Assembly (NCBI GenBank): GCA_017615135.1
Contig: JAGAAU010000210.1
Location: forward strand, 1 to 5,510
Direction of reading: 5' to 3'
DNA: 5,510 bases
Origin: Bacteroidales bacterium
GTDB taxonomy: Bacteria > Bacteroidota > Bacteroidia > Bacteroidales > UBA932
Positions 1 to 5,510 of the stretch are shown here, one piece after another. Position 1 is the stretch's first letter; the number at the start of each line of letters is the position of its first letter. Under the pieces are notes generated by a model. The model was not told where the DNA came from. It did no database searches and was given only the letters and a program-made list of their open reading frames with translations. A program made the translations under genes and the position numbers.

Positions 1-204
1 AAGCTGGCAAGATGCCTTCCCTGCCTTGTTGAGTTTAAGTGTATCCAGAGGCTTGTATGTATTCAGGTCCAGCAGCCTCACAGTCACCTGACCGGCCGGC
101 ACTGTGCCTCCGAAATCTACGTCCAGCCGCGCCCCCTTGCCGCATGAACTCATGGCAAGGACCGCAAGCAGGGCCATTAAACCGGAAATGCTAAAGCTTT
201 TCAT
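1..204 (-). CDS. Lipoprotein N-terminus (possible DUF4369/thioredoxin-like type), truncated by window edge
   Basis: The frame starts at ATG 202-204 inside the HIT gene and stays open for 68 codons to the left edge, so the 3' end is missing. Residues 1-20 form a signal peptide: K2 gives the basic n-region, LMALLAVLA (9-17) is the hydrophobic core, and MSSC (18-21) is the lipobox with C21 as the lipidated Cys. After it comes GKGARLD; no acidic run of the kind linked to surface export in Bacteroidota is seen. The mature start (about 26-68) reads like short beta strands, with VTVRLLDLNTYKPLDTLKLN (40-59) followed by KAGKA (60-64). This resembles the DUF4369 domain found at the front of many Bacteroidales TlpA-like thioredoxin lipoproteins, but only weakly. 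I chose M1 over the internal M10 and M18 because only M1 gives a complete signal peptide. The 14-base overlap with the HIT gene suggests translational coupling. Function is otherwise unknown. Confidence 0.75.
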   Translation of the reverse strand, partial: MKSFSISGLMALLAVLAMSSCGKGARLDVDFGGTVPAGQVTVRLLDLNTYKPLDTLKLNKAGKASCQL

Positions 205-595
205 ATTCGGCCAGGATTGCCGCAGCGGTTTCCGCCTGCTGTTCGGGAGTAAAAACGGGATGCTCCTTGCGGAAATCGAGGTCTGCCTCGGTCTGCAGGG
301 GTACCAGGTGGATGTGGGTATGAGGAACTTCCATCCCAAGGACAGCCACGCCCACCCTCTTGCAGGGCACAGCAGCCTTGAGGGCGACAGCCACTTTGCG
401 GGCGAACTGCCACAGACCTTCGTAAACTGCCGGATCGAGGTTGAAGATATAGTCGTCCTCAACCTTTTTGGGTATTACGAGCGTATGCCCCTTGGCAAGG
501 GGATTGATGTCGAGGAAAGCGTAGTAGTCCTCATTTTCCGCAACCTTGTACGAGGGAATCTCGCCGGCGGCTATTCTGGTGAAAATGGTTGCCAT
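191..595 (-). CDS. HIT-family nucleotide-binding protein (Hint-like)
   Basis: This 134-aa cytoplasmic protein belongs to the histidine triad superfamily, hydrolases of purine nucleoside phosphoramidates and related nucleotidyl adducts. The start, MATIFTRIAAGEIPSYKV, and DINPLAKGHTLVIPKK (29-44) are the standard Hint N-terminal strands. VPHTHIHLVP (90-99) is the HxHxHxx triad with H92, H94 and H96; by family knowledge the middle or last His forms the covalent nucleotidyl intermediate. Length is normal for a single-domain bacterial HIT protein and all three His are present. The ATG overlaps the greA stop by one base. The 3' end overlaps the lipoprotein gene by 14 bases. The pairing with greA is, to my knowledge, common in Bacteroidota, but the true substrate is not evident from sequence. 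Confidence 0.93.
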   Translation of the reverse strand: MATIFTRIAAGEIPSYKVAENEDYYAFLDINPLAKGHTLVIPKKVEDDYIFNLDPAVYEGLWQFARKVAVALKAAVPCKRVGVAVLGMEVPHTHIHLVPLQTEADLDFRKEHPVFTPEQQAETAAAILAEYEKL

Positions 596-1065
596 CAGAA
601 GGAAATGTCGAGAATTTTAAACTTGATTATTCCGGAAGGTACCTGAGCCTCCACCACCTCGCCTTTTGCATGGCCGAGGAGAGCCTTGGCAATTGGAGTG
701 GTGGCAGCCAGCTTTCCCTTGGAGAAATCTGCCTCGCGCTCGCCCACTATGGTGAATTCCATGACCTGACGGGCATTCAGATTTTCCACCTTCACTTTAT
801 TGAGCATCTGCACCTTGTCCGTGCTCAGCATGGAACCGTCTACAACCTTTGCGTTAACTATGGTGTCCTGAAGCTTGGCTATCTTGAGCTCCAGCAAACC
901 CTGCGCTTCACGGGCCGACTCATACTCGGCATTCTCCGACAAATCTCCCTTTTCCCTGGCCTCGGCTATCGCAGCCGCGATTGCGGGACGGCGGGCTATC
1001 GCCTCTGCAAGCTCTTTCTTCAGGCTGTCAAGCCCTTTCTGGCTTAAATAATGTATTTCTGACAT
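595..1065 (-). CDS. greA: Transcription elongation factor GreA
   Basis: GreA (156 aa, the usual family length) enters the secondary channel of RNA polymerase and stimulates cleavage of backtracked RNA, rescuing stalled complexes. Residues 1 to about 75 form the antiparallel coiled coil. Its tip AREKGDLSENAEYESA (36-51) carries the acidic pair D41 and E44 that, by family knowledge, coordinate the catalytic Mg ion. Residues from about 80 to 156 form the FKBP-like C-terminal domain, with TTPIAKALLGHAKGEVVEAQ (121-140) as its signature. GreA is chosen over GreB because of length and the GDLSENAEY tip; no basic patch typical of GreB was seen. The ATG at 1065 is the natural start, preceded by an A/T-rich leader without a Shine-Dalgarno sequence. 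Its TGA shares one base with the ATG of the HIT gene (TGATG), implying coupled translation. Transcription probably begins at the promoter at 1129-1160, with the hairpin at 1088-1117 in the leader. Confidence 0.96.
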   Translation of the reverse strand: MSEIHYLSQKGLDSLKKELAEAIARRPAIAAAIAEAREKGDLSENAEYESAREAQGLLELKIAKLQDTIVNAKVVDGSMLSTDKVQMLNKVKVENLNARQVMEFTIVGEREADFSKGKLAATTPIAKALLGHAKGEVVEAQVPSGIIKFKILDISF

Positions 1066-1087
1066 AACGTTCTTAAAAAAGTCAACT

Positions 1088-1117
1088 AAAAAGGAGTCCC
1101 GCCTAACGGCAGAACCC
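1088..1117 (-). terminator. Intrinsic terminator-like hairpin (possible greA leader attenuator)
   Basis: On the minus strand GGGTTCTGCC (1117-1108), loop GTTA, and GGCGGGACTC (1103-1094) form a 10-bp stem with three G-U pairs and no mismatch. After one C comes TTTTT (1092-1088). This is the layout of a Rho-independent terminator reading right to left. There is no T tract on the other strand, so it is directional. It sits downstream of both the 56-aa gene and the greA promoter. It could therefore end the GH57-glgP-ribF transcript and also lie within the greA leader, 23 bases before the greA ATG. Confidence 0.6.
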
Positions 1118-1128
1118 TCTCACATTTG

Positions 1129-1160
1129 CAAATATAGGAAATTTAGTTTTAAGCGTCAAA
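1129..1160 (-). promoter_or_regulatory. Bacteroidales-type promoter for greA-HIT-lipoprotein
   Basis: On the minus strand TTTG (1157-1160) is followed after 20 bases by TATATTTG (1129-1136), a full match to the Bacteroides consensus TTTG...TAnnTTTG. The expected transcription start is near 1122-1124, giving a greA leader of about 57-60 bases. The -33 box lies within the last codons of the 56-aa gene and the -7 box in the intergenic gap, where a promoter for the second block would be expected. Confidence 0.68.
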
Positions 1161-1319
1161 TTTTGGACGCAAAATTTCCGAATAGATTATCAGTTTCTTT
1201 TTGTCGATTTTACGGGAGTGTCCGGTGTCGGCAGTGTCCTTAACAATGTGGTGCGGCAGCGCTGACTGACCCTCTTCGGGCAGGGTTTCCAGTTCCAGTG
1301 AGTACTTTTTCTCTTCCAT
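1149..1319 (-). CDS. Small conserved-looking hypothetical protein, 56 aa
   Basis: This 56-codon frame starts ATG GAA GAG AAA AAG 12 bases after the ribF stop and ends in TAA at 1149-1151. The protein is highly charged. It begins MEEKKYSLELETLPEEG, has a flexible polar middle (HHIVKDTADTGHSRK, 23-37) and ends IDKKKLIIYSEILRPKFDA (38-56). There is no signal peptide, membrane segment or metal-binding Cys pair. Support for a real gene is its tight position after ribF, a clean start, a coding-like composition, a compact C-terminal motif (KKLIIYSEI..PKF) unlike random frame sequence, and the fact that it fills the only sizeable gap between ribF and greA. From memory, short Bacteroidales proteins with a YSEIMKPKF-like tail exist next to housekeeping genes, but I could not check this. 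I do not recognise a function. The TTTG box of the greA promoter lies inside its last codons (1157-1160). Confidence 0.72.
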   Translation of the reverse strand: MEEKKYSLELETLPEEGQSALPHHIVKDTADTGHSRKIDKKKLIIYSEILRPKFDA

Positions 1320-1323
1320 GATA

Positions 1324-1353
1324 CAAAAATACTAAATTTCCCCCAGAAGCAAA
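1324..1353 (-). promoter_or_regulatory. Candidate Bacteroidales promoter ahead of the 56-aa gene
   Basis: On the minus strand TTTG (1350-1353) is followed after 18 bases by TATTTTTG (1324-1331). This matches the Bacteroides -33/-7 consensus TTTG...TAnnTTTG. It lies across the ribF end and stop codon. A start site 5-7 bases beyond the -7 box would fall at or next to the ATG at 1319, giving a leaderless or nearly leaderless mRNA. The region is A/T-rich, so a chance match is possible. Confidence 0.4.
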
Positions 1354-2228
1354 CGGCAGGCTTTTTTGTCTTCATCCAACTGAGCCGCCAGTTCCTGAAG
1401 GGAAGAGAAGTGGATTTCTTCACGCATGCGCCGCAGGAAACATACCTGCAGGTCCATTCCGTAGATATCTTCGTCGAAATCGAAGATATTGGTCTCTATG
1501 GTAAGGCCGCCACCCTTACCTACTGTAGGACGCACGCCGATATTGGTCATTCCGTAGAAAGTCCGCCCTCCCAAAGCAACCCTTACCAGATAAACACCGT
1601 TTGCGGGCACCTGCAGCCGGGGTTCGGACAGTTGCATATTGGCGGTCGGGAAACCTATCGTGCGCCCTATCCTGTTGCCGCTGACAACAACTCCGCCGAG
1701 GCTGTAATCCCAGCCCAGCATTCCGGACGCCTCATCTACCCTGCCGTCGGAAAGGGCGGCGCGGATTCTGGTTGAACTCACCGGAAACTCACCGGAATCC
1801 AGGCAGGGAGGAACCACGAGCACATCCATTCCCAGCGACCGGGCAATGGCGGCACTCTGCTCCGGAGGGAGCATGTCCGAACCAATGCTATTGTCGTAGC
1901 CAAGAACTATGGTATCCGCCCCGAAGCCGTCCCTGACAACGCTGCTGAGGTAAGAACGGGTATCCAGCGCCGCAAACTCCCTGGTAAACTCCAGAACCTC
2001 CACCCGGTCTACACCGAGACTTTTCAGCATCGCAACTTTCTCTGCCTGAGAAGTAAGCAGACGGAGTGATGCCGCATCTTTCTGGAGCAGCACCCTGGGA
2101 TGAGGCCAGAAGGTCAAGACCAGACTCTCGTCCCCGCGGCCGTGAGCCGTCTGGACGAGAGTCCGTATAACCTGACGGTGCCCGCGATGGACACCATCGA
2201 AAAAGCCTGTAGCAACGGCTATAGCCAT
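1332..2228 (-). CDS. ribF: Bifunctional riboflavin kinase / FMN adenylyltransferase (FAD synthetase)
   Basis: This 298-aa cytoplasmic protein phosphorylates riboflavin to FMN and adenylates FMN to FAD. The N-terminal adenylyltransferase domain (about 1-155) shows TGFFDGVHRGH (7-17, the nucleotidyltransferase HxGH site), TFWPHPR (39-45) and SSTRIR (151-156). The C-terminal flavokinase domain (about 170-298) shows GRTIGFPTAN (188-197), TNIGVRPT (228-235), E245 as the likely catalytic Glu, and DIYG (254-257). The protein begins almost at the first beta strand, without the roughly ten extra residues of many RibF proteins. No in-frame ATG lies just upstream, and the ATG overlaps the glgP end (ATGGCTATAG), so this start is well supported. 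The stretch GYDNSIGSD (110-118) differs from the usual GxDFxFGxxRxG motif and may mark a lineage-specific form. Translational coupling to glgP is likely. The 12-base gap to the next small gene suggests that gene shares the transcript. Confidence 0.95.
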   Translation of the reverse strand: MAIAVATGFFDGVHRGHRQVIRTLVQTAHGRGDESLVLTFWPHPRVLLQKDAASLRLLTSQAEKVAMLKSLGVDRVEVLEFTREFAALDTRSYLSSVVRDGFGADTIVLGYDNSIGSDMLPPEQSAAIARSLGMDVLVVPPCLDSGEFPVSSTRIRAALSDGRVDEASGMLGWDYSLGGVVVSGNRIGRTIGFPTANMQLSEPRLQVPANGVYLVRVALGGRTFYGMTNIGVRPTVGKGGGLTIETNIFDFDEDIYGMDLQVCFLRRMREEIHFSSLQELAAQLDEDKKACRLLLGEI

Positions 2229-4786
2229 TTCACCAGAGGGAAGTCCTGCCTGTGGGGAAGGAGGGAATTCTTGGGGTAAATCCTCGTACCAACCTGATAC
2301 AGACCGGTACGCTCAGGCACCATCTGCACCGAATACACAGCAGTACCGTTCTCGAAGGAATCCAGGTTGAACTGGCGCTGCTCGTTGATATGGAGGCTTC
2401 CGGAGTTGTCGGAAGACACGAAGAGAATCTCTACTCCGATATCCTCGGGGCTGAGACCGCCAAGGTCCAGGACCACCTTGCAGGACATCTGGTCTGCCTC
2501 GGAAAGCACATAGGAGGCTTCCGGCTGAGTGTAGGAAACCACCCTGATACCCTTCCAGGCGGCAGATACCTGCCTCTTCCAGGCGGCTATTTCGCGAGCC
2601 ATCTCACCGTTGTTTTCGTGCAGTTTCGCGCTGCGTTCCGCCTGCGGAATGTAATAACGGTCGCAGTAGTCGCTGAGCATGCGGTTGGTAGTGAACTCGC
2701 TGGCCACCTTTGCTATGGTGTTCTTGATATAGGATATCCACTGGGAAGACAGTCCGGTAGCCTTGTCCCTGTTGTAGTATGCAGGGGCTATCTCATTCTC
2801 TATCAAAGTGTAAATGGTTGCAGAGTCCAGCTCGGACTGGTAGTTGTCGTCGTCGTAGGTCTTTTCCTGAGGGAGAGCCCAGCCGCAGCCTTCCTTGTAA
2901 CCCTCAACCCACCATCCGTCCAGAACGGACAGATGCATGACACCGTTCATTGAAGCCTTTTCCCCGGAAGTACCGGAAGCCTCGAGCGGCCTTGTAGGGT
3001 TGTTCAGCCACACGTCCACACCCTGAACCATGCGCTTTGCGACGGTTATGTCGTAACCTGGCAAAAAGACTATCTTGCCAAGGAAACGGGGTTGCTTGGA
3101 AATCTCCACAATCTGGCGGATGAGGTCCTGTCCCATTCCGTCCGCGGGGTGAGCCTTGCCGGCAAAGATGAACTGCACTGGACGCTCGGGGTTATTCACA
3201 AGAGCATCCAGCCTGTCCAGGTCGCGGAAAAGCAGTGTCGCCCTCTTGTAAGTGGCAAAACGGCGGGCAAAACCTATGGTGAGCACATCCGGCTTAAGGG
3301 TGTCGGAAATAGTAACCACCTGTCCGGGAGAATAATGACCGCTCAGAGCGGGATCGGAAAGACGCTCCCTGATGGTTTTCATGAGGTCTTTCTTCATCTC
3401 TTTTCGCACCGCCCATATGGCCTCATCCGACACTTCGTAAATACCTTCGAAACAGCGTTTATCGTAATGATGGCTGGCAAACTCAGGGCCGAACACGGTG
3501 GCGTGCAGGGCCTTCCAGTCATTGGAAGCCCAGGTATTGTAATGTACGCCGTTGGTAACGTAACCTACGTGCAGCTCTTCGGGCAGATATCCGGGATACA
3601 TTCCCGCAAAAATCTCCTGGCTCACCTTTCCGTGCAGCATCGACACTCCGTTCACGTTCTGGGAGATGTTGGCCGCCAGAAAACTCATTGAGAACTTTTC
3701 CTCACGGTTATAAGGGTCGAGCTTGCCGAGGGACATCATGGTGTCCCAGTCGGTGCCTATCAGCGAAGGGAAGCGGTCGAAATACTTATGGAGCATTCCC
3801 TCATCGAAGGCGTCGTGGCCGGCCGGCACGGGGGTATGGGTGGTAAAGAGCCCGGATGCGCGCACGAGTTCGAGGGCTTCGTCGAACTTATAGTTGCCGT
3901 CCTGTATATACTCGCGCAAACGCTCCAGTCCGGTGAAAGCCGCATGGCCCTCATTGCAATGGTAAACATCCACGGGGCCGATTCCAAGTGCCCTGAGAGT
4001 CCGGATTCCACCTATTCCGAGCAGTATCTCCTGCTTCAGACGGTTCTCCCAGTCGCCTCCGTAGAGATGATGGGTAATCTGACGGTCTTCAGGGCTGTTT
4101 GCCTCGAAGTCGGTATCCAGCAGATAGAGGTCGGTGCGGCCCACGGCCACCTTCCAAACCCTTGCGTGCAGGATACGCCAGGGGAAACTGAGGTCTATCG
4201 TAAGCCAGTTGCCATTGGCGTCCAGAACCGGCTCGGCAGGGGTTTTAAGGAAGTCCTGGGCATCGTACTGAGACACCTGGTTTCCCTGAGGAGTAATCTT
4301 CTGGGTAAAGTATCCGTAGCGGTAGAAAAGGCCCACGGCCACCATATCCACATTCATGTCGCTGGACTCCTTCAGGTAGTCTCCCGCCAGAATTCCAAGA
4401 CCGCCGGAATATATCTTCAGGGAAGAATCCAGGCCGTACTCCATGCAGAAATACGCCACTTTCGGGCCCTTGCGCTCTTCCTTCAGGCGCATATAGGCGG
4501 TGAAGCGCTCCATCACCTTGCGGAGCTTCGAAAGGAACTCCTCGTCTCCGGCAAGCTGCTTATAGCGTTTAAGGCTCACCTTGTCGAGGATAACCATAGG
4601 GTTGTGTCCGGAACTGTGCCACAGATCGTAGTCTACCGTCTTGAAAAGCGCTTTCGCATCGTCATTCCAGCACCACCATAAATTCTTACAAAGCATTTCA
4701 AGCCCCGAAAGCTCCTCGGGGAGGTGACGTGTCACCATGACACTTTTCCAGGACGGAGTGTCTATCTCGTTTTTGTTGTTCAGCAT
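2219..4786 (-). CDS. glgP: Alpha-glucan (glycogen/maltodextrin) phosphorylase, GT35 family, DUF3417 type
   Basis: This 855-aa enzyme catalyses phosphorolysis of alpha-1,4-glucan to glucose-1-phosphate, using pyridoxal phosphate (PLP). A DUF3417-like N-terminal region (about 20-105, with NLWWCWNDDA at 35-44) precedes the GT35 core. Core landmarks are IYSGGLGILAGDYLK (125-139), HCNEGHAAF (276-284), THTPVPAGHD (316-325), TNGVH (411-415), GFARRFATYKRA (505-516), FAGKAHPAD (541-549) and EASGTSGEKASMNG (602-615). K610 is the expected PLP Schiff-base lysine. About 110 C-terminal residues form a beta-rich tail normal for this bacterial/archaeal subgroup, which lacks the N-terminal AMP/phosphoserine control region of animal enzymes. 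Length fits the subgroup and no key motif is broken. The start ATG follows an A-rich stretch (GTGAAAAA) rather than a Shine-Dalgarno sequence, as is common in Bacteroidota. It lies 27 bases after the GH57 gene and overlaps ribF by 10 bases. Preference for glycogen or for maltodextrin cannot be read from the sequence. Confidence 0.96.
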   Translation of the reverse strand: MLNNKNEIDTPSWKSVMVTRHLPEELSGLEMLCKNLWWCWNDDAKALFKTVDYDLWHSSGHNPMVILDKVSLKRYKQLAGDEEFLSKLRKVMERFTAYMRLKEERKGPKVAYFCMEYGLDSSLKIYSGGLGILAGDYLKESSDMNVDMVAVGLFYRYGYFTQKITPQGNQVSQYDAQDFLKTPAEPVLDANGNWLTIDLSFPWRILHARVWKVAVGRTDLYLLDTDFEANSPEDRQITHHLYGGDWENRLKQEILLGIGGIRTLRALGIGPVDVYHCNEGHAAFTGLERLREYIQDGNYKFDEALELVRASGLFTTHTPVPAGHDAFDEGMLHKYFDRFPSLIGTDWDTMMSLGKLDPYNREEKFSMSFLAANISQNVNGVSMLHGKVSQEIFAGMYPGYLPEELHVGYVTNGVHYNTWASNDWKALHATVFGPEFASHHYDKRCFEGIYEVSDEAIWAVRKEMKKDLMKTIRERLSDPALSGHYSPGQVVTISDTLKPDVLTIGFARRFATYKRATLLFRDLDRLDALVNNPERPVQFIFAGKAHPADGMGQDLIRQIVEISKQPRFLGKIVFLPGYDITVAKRMVQGVDVWLNNPTRPLEASGTSGEKASMNGVMHLSVLDGWWVEGYKEGCGWALPQEKTYDDDNYQSELDSATIYTLIENEIAPAYYNRDKATGLSSQWISYIKNTIAKVASEFTTNRMLSDYCDRYYIPQAERSAKLHENNGEMAREIAAWKRQVSAAWKGIRVVSYTQPEASYVLSEADQMSCKVVLDLGGLSPEDIGVEILFVSSDNSGSLHINEQRQFNLDSFENGTAVYSVQMVPERTGLYQVGTRIYPKNSLLPHRQDFPLVKWL

Positions 4787-4813
4787 TTTTTCACTAACTA
4801 ATCTACAAATCCA

Positions 4814-5510
4814 TTATGCCAAAGCGTCGTTTACTCTTATCATAAAGTCGCTCAGCACGTTCATATAATTGATAAAGGCCTCGTAAGGCGTATCATACGG
4901 GTTGAATTGTTTGTGCACTTCCCCGTCGGAGAAGAATTTTGTGCACATATAATAAAGGTGGTCGCTCTCCTGCAGGTGACCGAAGTCGTTCCACAGGGTT
5001 GCGTCGTTTATAATCGACAGCTTCTCAGTGATGCTGTAGAGCTTGTTGAAGGCATCCTGCTGAAGTTCGTTTCCGAGCCATGCACTGGTATCGCGCTCCT
5101 CGTCGGCCCAGGAGATGGGCTCGGGTACGGAAAGGGCGGAAACCGCCTTGTGCTTTGCCGCAACTCCGGAAGGAGTCTGGAAATCCAGGTCGTTGTCCTT
5201 CAGGATGAAATCGGGAAGGGCTTTCATGAAATCCATGATTCCGCTCTCGGCGCTGCGATGTTCGCCGAAGGTCTCATAGTCCATGAAAAGGTTCACCACG
5301 TCGCCTTCCGCGGCATGCAGCCAGTCGTGGAACTTTTCGGCGGTGAGGGGCCAGCCGCTCCAGCCACGGTCCTCGAAACGGAACGCGATGTCGTCGCTCA
5401 GGGCATAATTACGCAACAGCAGTTTCAGCTTCGGCTGCAAATCGTTGGTATACACATAGTTTGGGCTTCTCCAGCCCATAATGTGCCTTGCTCCTTCAGT
5501 GAGCATGGTC
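4814..5510 (-). CDS. Glycoside hydrolase family 57 (alpha-amylase type), C-terminal part, 5'-truncated by window edge
   Basis: This is the C-terminal part (231 codons plus stop) of a GH57 enzyme, a retaining alpha-glucan hydrolase or transferase family, probably cytoplasmic here. Numbering from the Met codon at 5506, MDYETFGEH (75-83) matches GH57 conserved region 4, whose Asp (D76) is the general acid/base by family knowledge. ISWADEERDTSAWLGNE (131-147) resembles the region used in related GH57 amylases. The start of the fragment, including GWRSPNYVY (11-19), is normal mid-protein sequence. The frame stays open upstream of that Met (a Thr codon precedes it), so the Met is internal, and the N-terminal half with the nucleophile Glu lies outside the window. 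The gene ends in TAA, 27 bases before glgP, with no terminator between, so the two are probably co-transcribed. I infer a role in turnover of glycogen or another intracellular glucan. Exact specificity (amylase, 4-alpha-glucanotransferase or branching enzyme) cannot be fixed from this part. Confidence 0.9.
   Translation of the reverse strand, partial: TMLTEGARHIMGWRSPNYVYTNDLQPKLKLLLRNYALSDDIAFRFEDRGWSGWPLTAEKFHDWLHAAEGDVVNLFMDYETFGEHRSAESGIMDFMKALPDFILKDNDLDFQTPSGVAAKHKAVSALSVPEPISWADEERDTSAWLGNELQQDAFNKLYSITEKLSIINDATLWNDFGHLQESDHLYYMCTKFFSDGEVHKQFNPYDTPYEAFINYMNVLSDFMIRVNDALA

Noticed and set aside
104..1047. Two plus-strand open frames (104-646 and 589-1047) opposite the HIT gene and greA.
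   Set aside because: Both are mirror frames of genes with intact catalytic motifs; neither shows a domain or a promoter.
1066..1086. TTGACTTTTTTAAG on the minus strand, resembling a sigma-70 -35 box.
   Set aside because: There is no matching -10 before the greA ATG, and Bacteroidota use a different promoter consensus, which is met at 1129-1160.
1190..1423. A 77-codon minus-strand frame overlapping the ribF end and the 56-aa gene.
   Set aside because: Its translation is Ser/Trp/Lys-rich without pattern. It overlaps two better-supported frames and starts within the ribF flavokinase domain.
2845..2858. A short TCG trinucleotide run, seen as a possible repeat.
   Set aside because: It encodes consecutive Asp codons in GlgP (TYDDDNY) and is too short to be a repeat feature.
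2252..2953. A 233-codon open frame on the plus strand opposite the glgP C-terminal part.
   Set aside because: Its translation is low-complexity (runs of Val and Gly) with no recognisable domain, and the opposite strand is well-supported coding sequence.
3788..4681. A 297-codon open frame on the plus strand inside glgP.
   Set aside because: It is antisense to a clearly coding gene with intact GT35 motifs. Its translation shows no family motif, and such frames arise from codon bias on the opposite strand.
5504..5506. ATG near the right edge as the true start of the GH57 gene.
   Set aside because: The frame is open upstream, and the sequence after it is mid-protein GH57 sequence close to conserved region 4, so the Met is internal.

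Overview
The window reads as a compact chromosomal segment from a member of the Bacteroidales (Bacteroidota). The reasons are: two promoter candidates of the Bacteroides type (TTTG, 18-20 bases, TAnnTTTG); A-rich rather than Shine-Dalgarno-like sequence ahead of starts; a GH57 amylase next to an alpha-glucan phosphorylase of the DUF3417 type; a short-N-terminus RibF; and a lipoprotein with a typical SSC lipobox. The genus cannot be set from the sequence alone. Every gene I can support lies on the minus strand, so the reading order runs from high to low coordinates.

First block (5510 to 1149): the C-terminal part of a GH57 alpha-amylase-type enzyme runs off the right edge. After a 27-base gap comes a full alpha-glucan phosphorylase (glgP, 855 aa), which overlaps by 10 bases the bifunctional riboflavin kinase/FAD synthetase ribF (298 aa). 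Twelve bases beyond ribF is a 56-codon gene (1149-1319) that is easily missed and ends in a charged/aromatic motif. The first two enzymes would mobilise storage glucan: GH57 cleaves or rearranges it and GlgP releases glucose-1-phosphate. RibF makes FMN and FAD and has no obvious metabolic link beyond co-transcription.

Junction (1066-1148): an intrinsic-terminator-like hairpin with a T5 tract lies just downstream of a good Bacteroidales promoter and upstream of greA. The hairpin may end the first operon, act as an attenuator in the greA leader, or do both.

Second block (1065 to 1): greA (156 aa, intact acidic tip), a HIT-family (Hint-like) protein sharing a TGATG stop/start with greA, and the start of a lipoprotein gene overlapping the HIT gene by 14 bases and running off the left edge. 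The tight overlaps suggest one translationally coupled mRNA.

There is no mobile element, CRISPR array, tRNA or rRNA, and no gene-free stretch over about 85 bases. The content is mostly ordinary housekeeping and storage-carbon metabolism. The points most worth a second look are the greA leader, the 56-aa gene with its possibly leaderless promoter, and an unusual motif in RibF.
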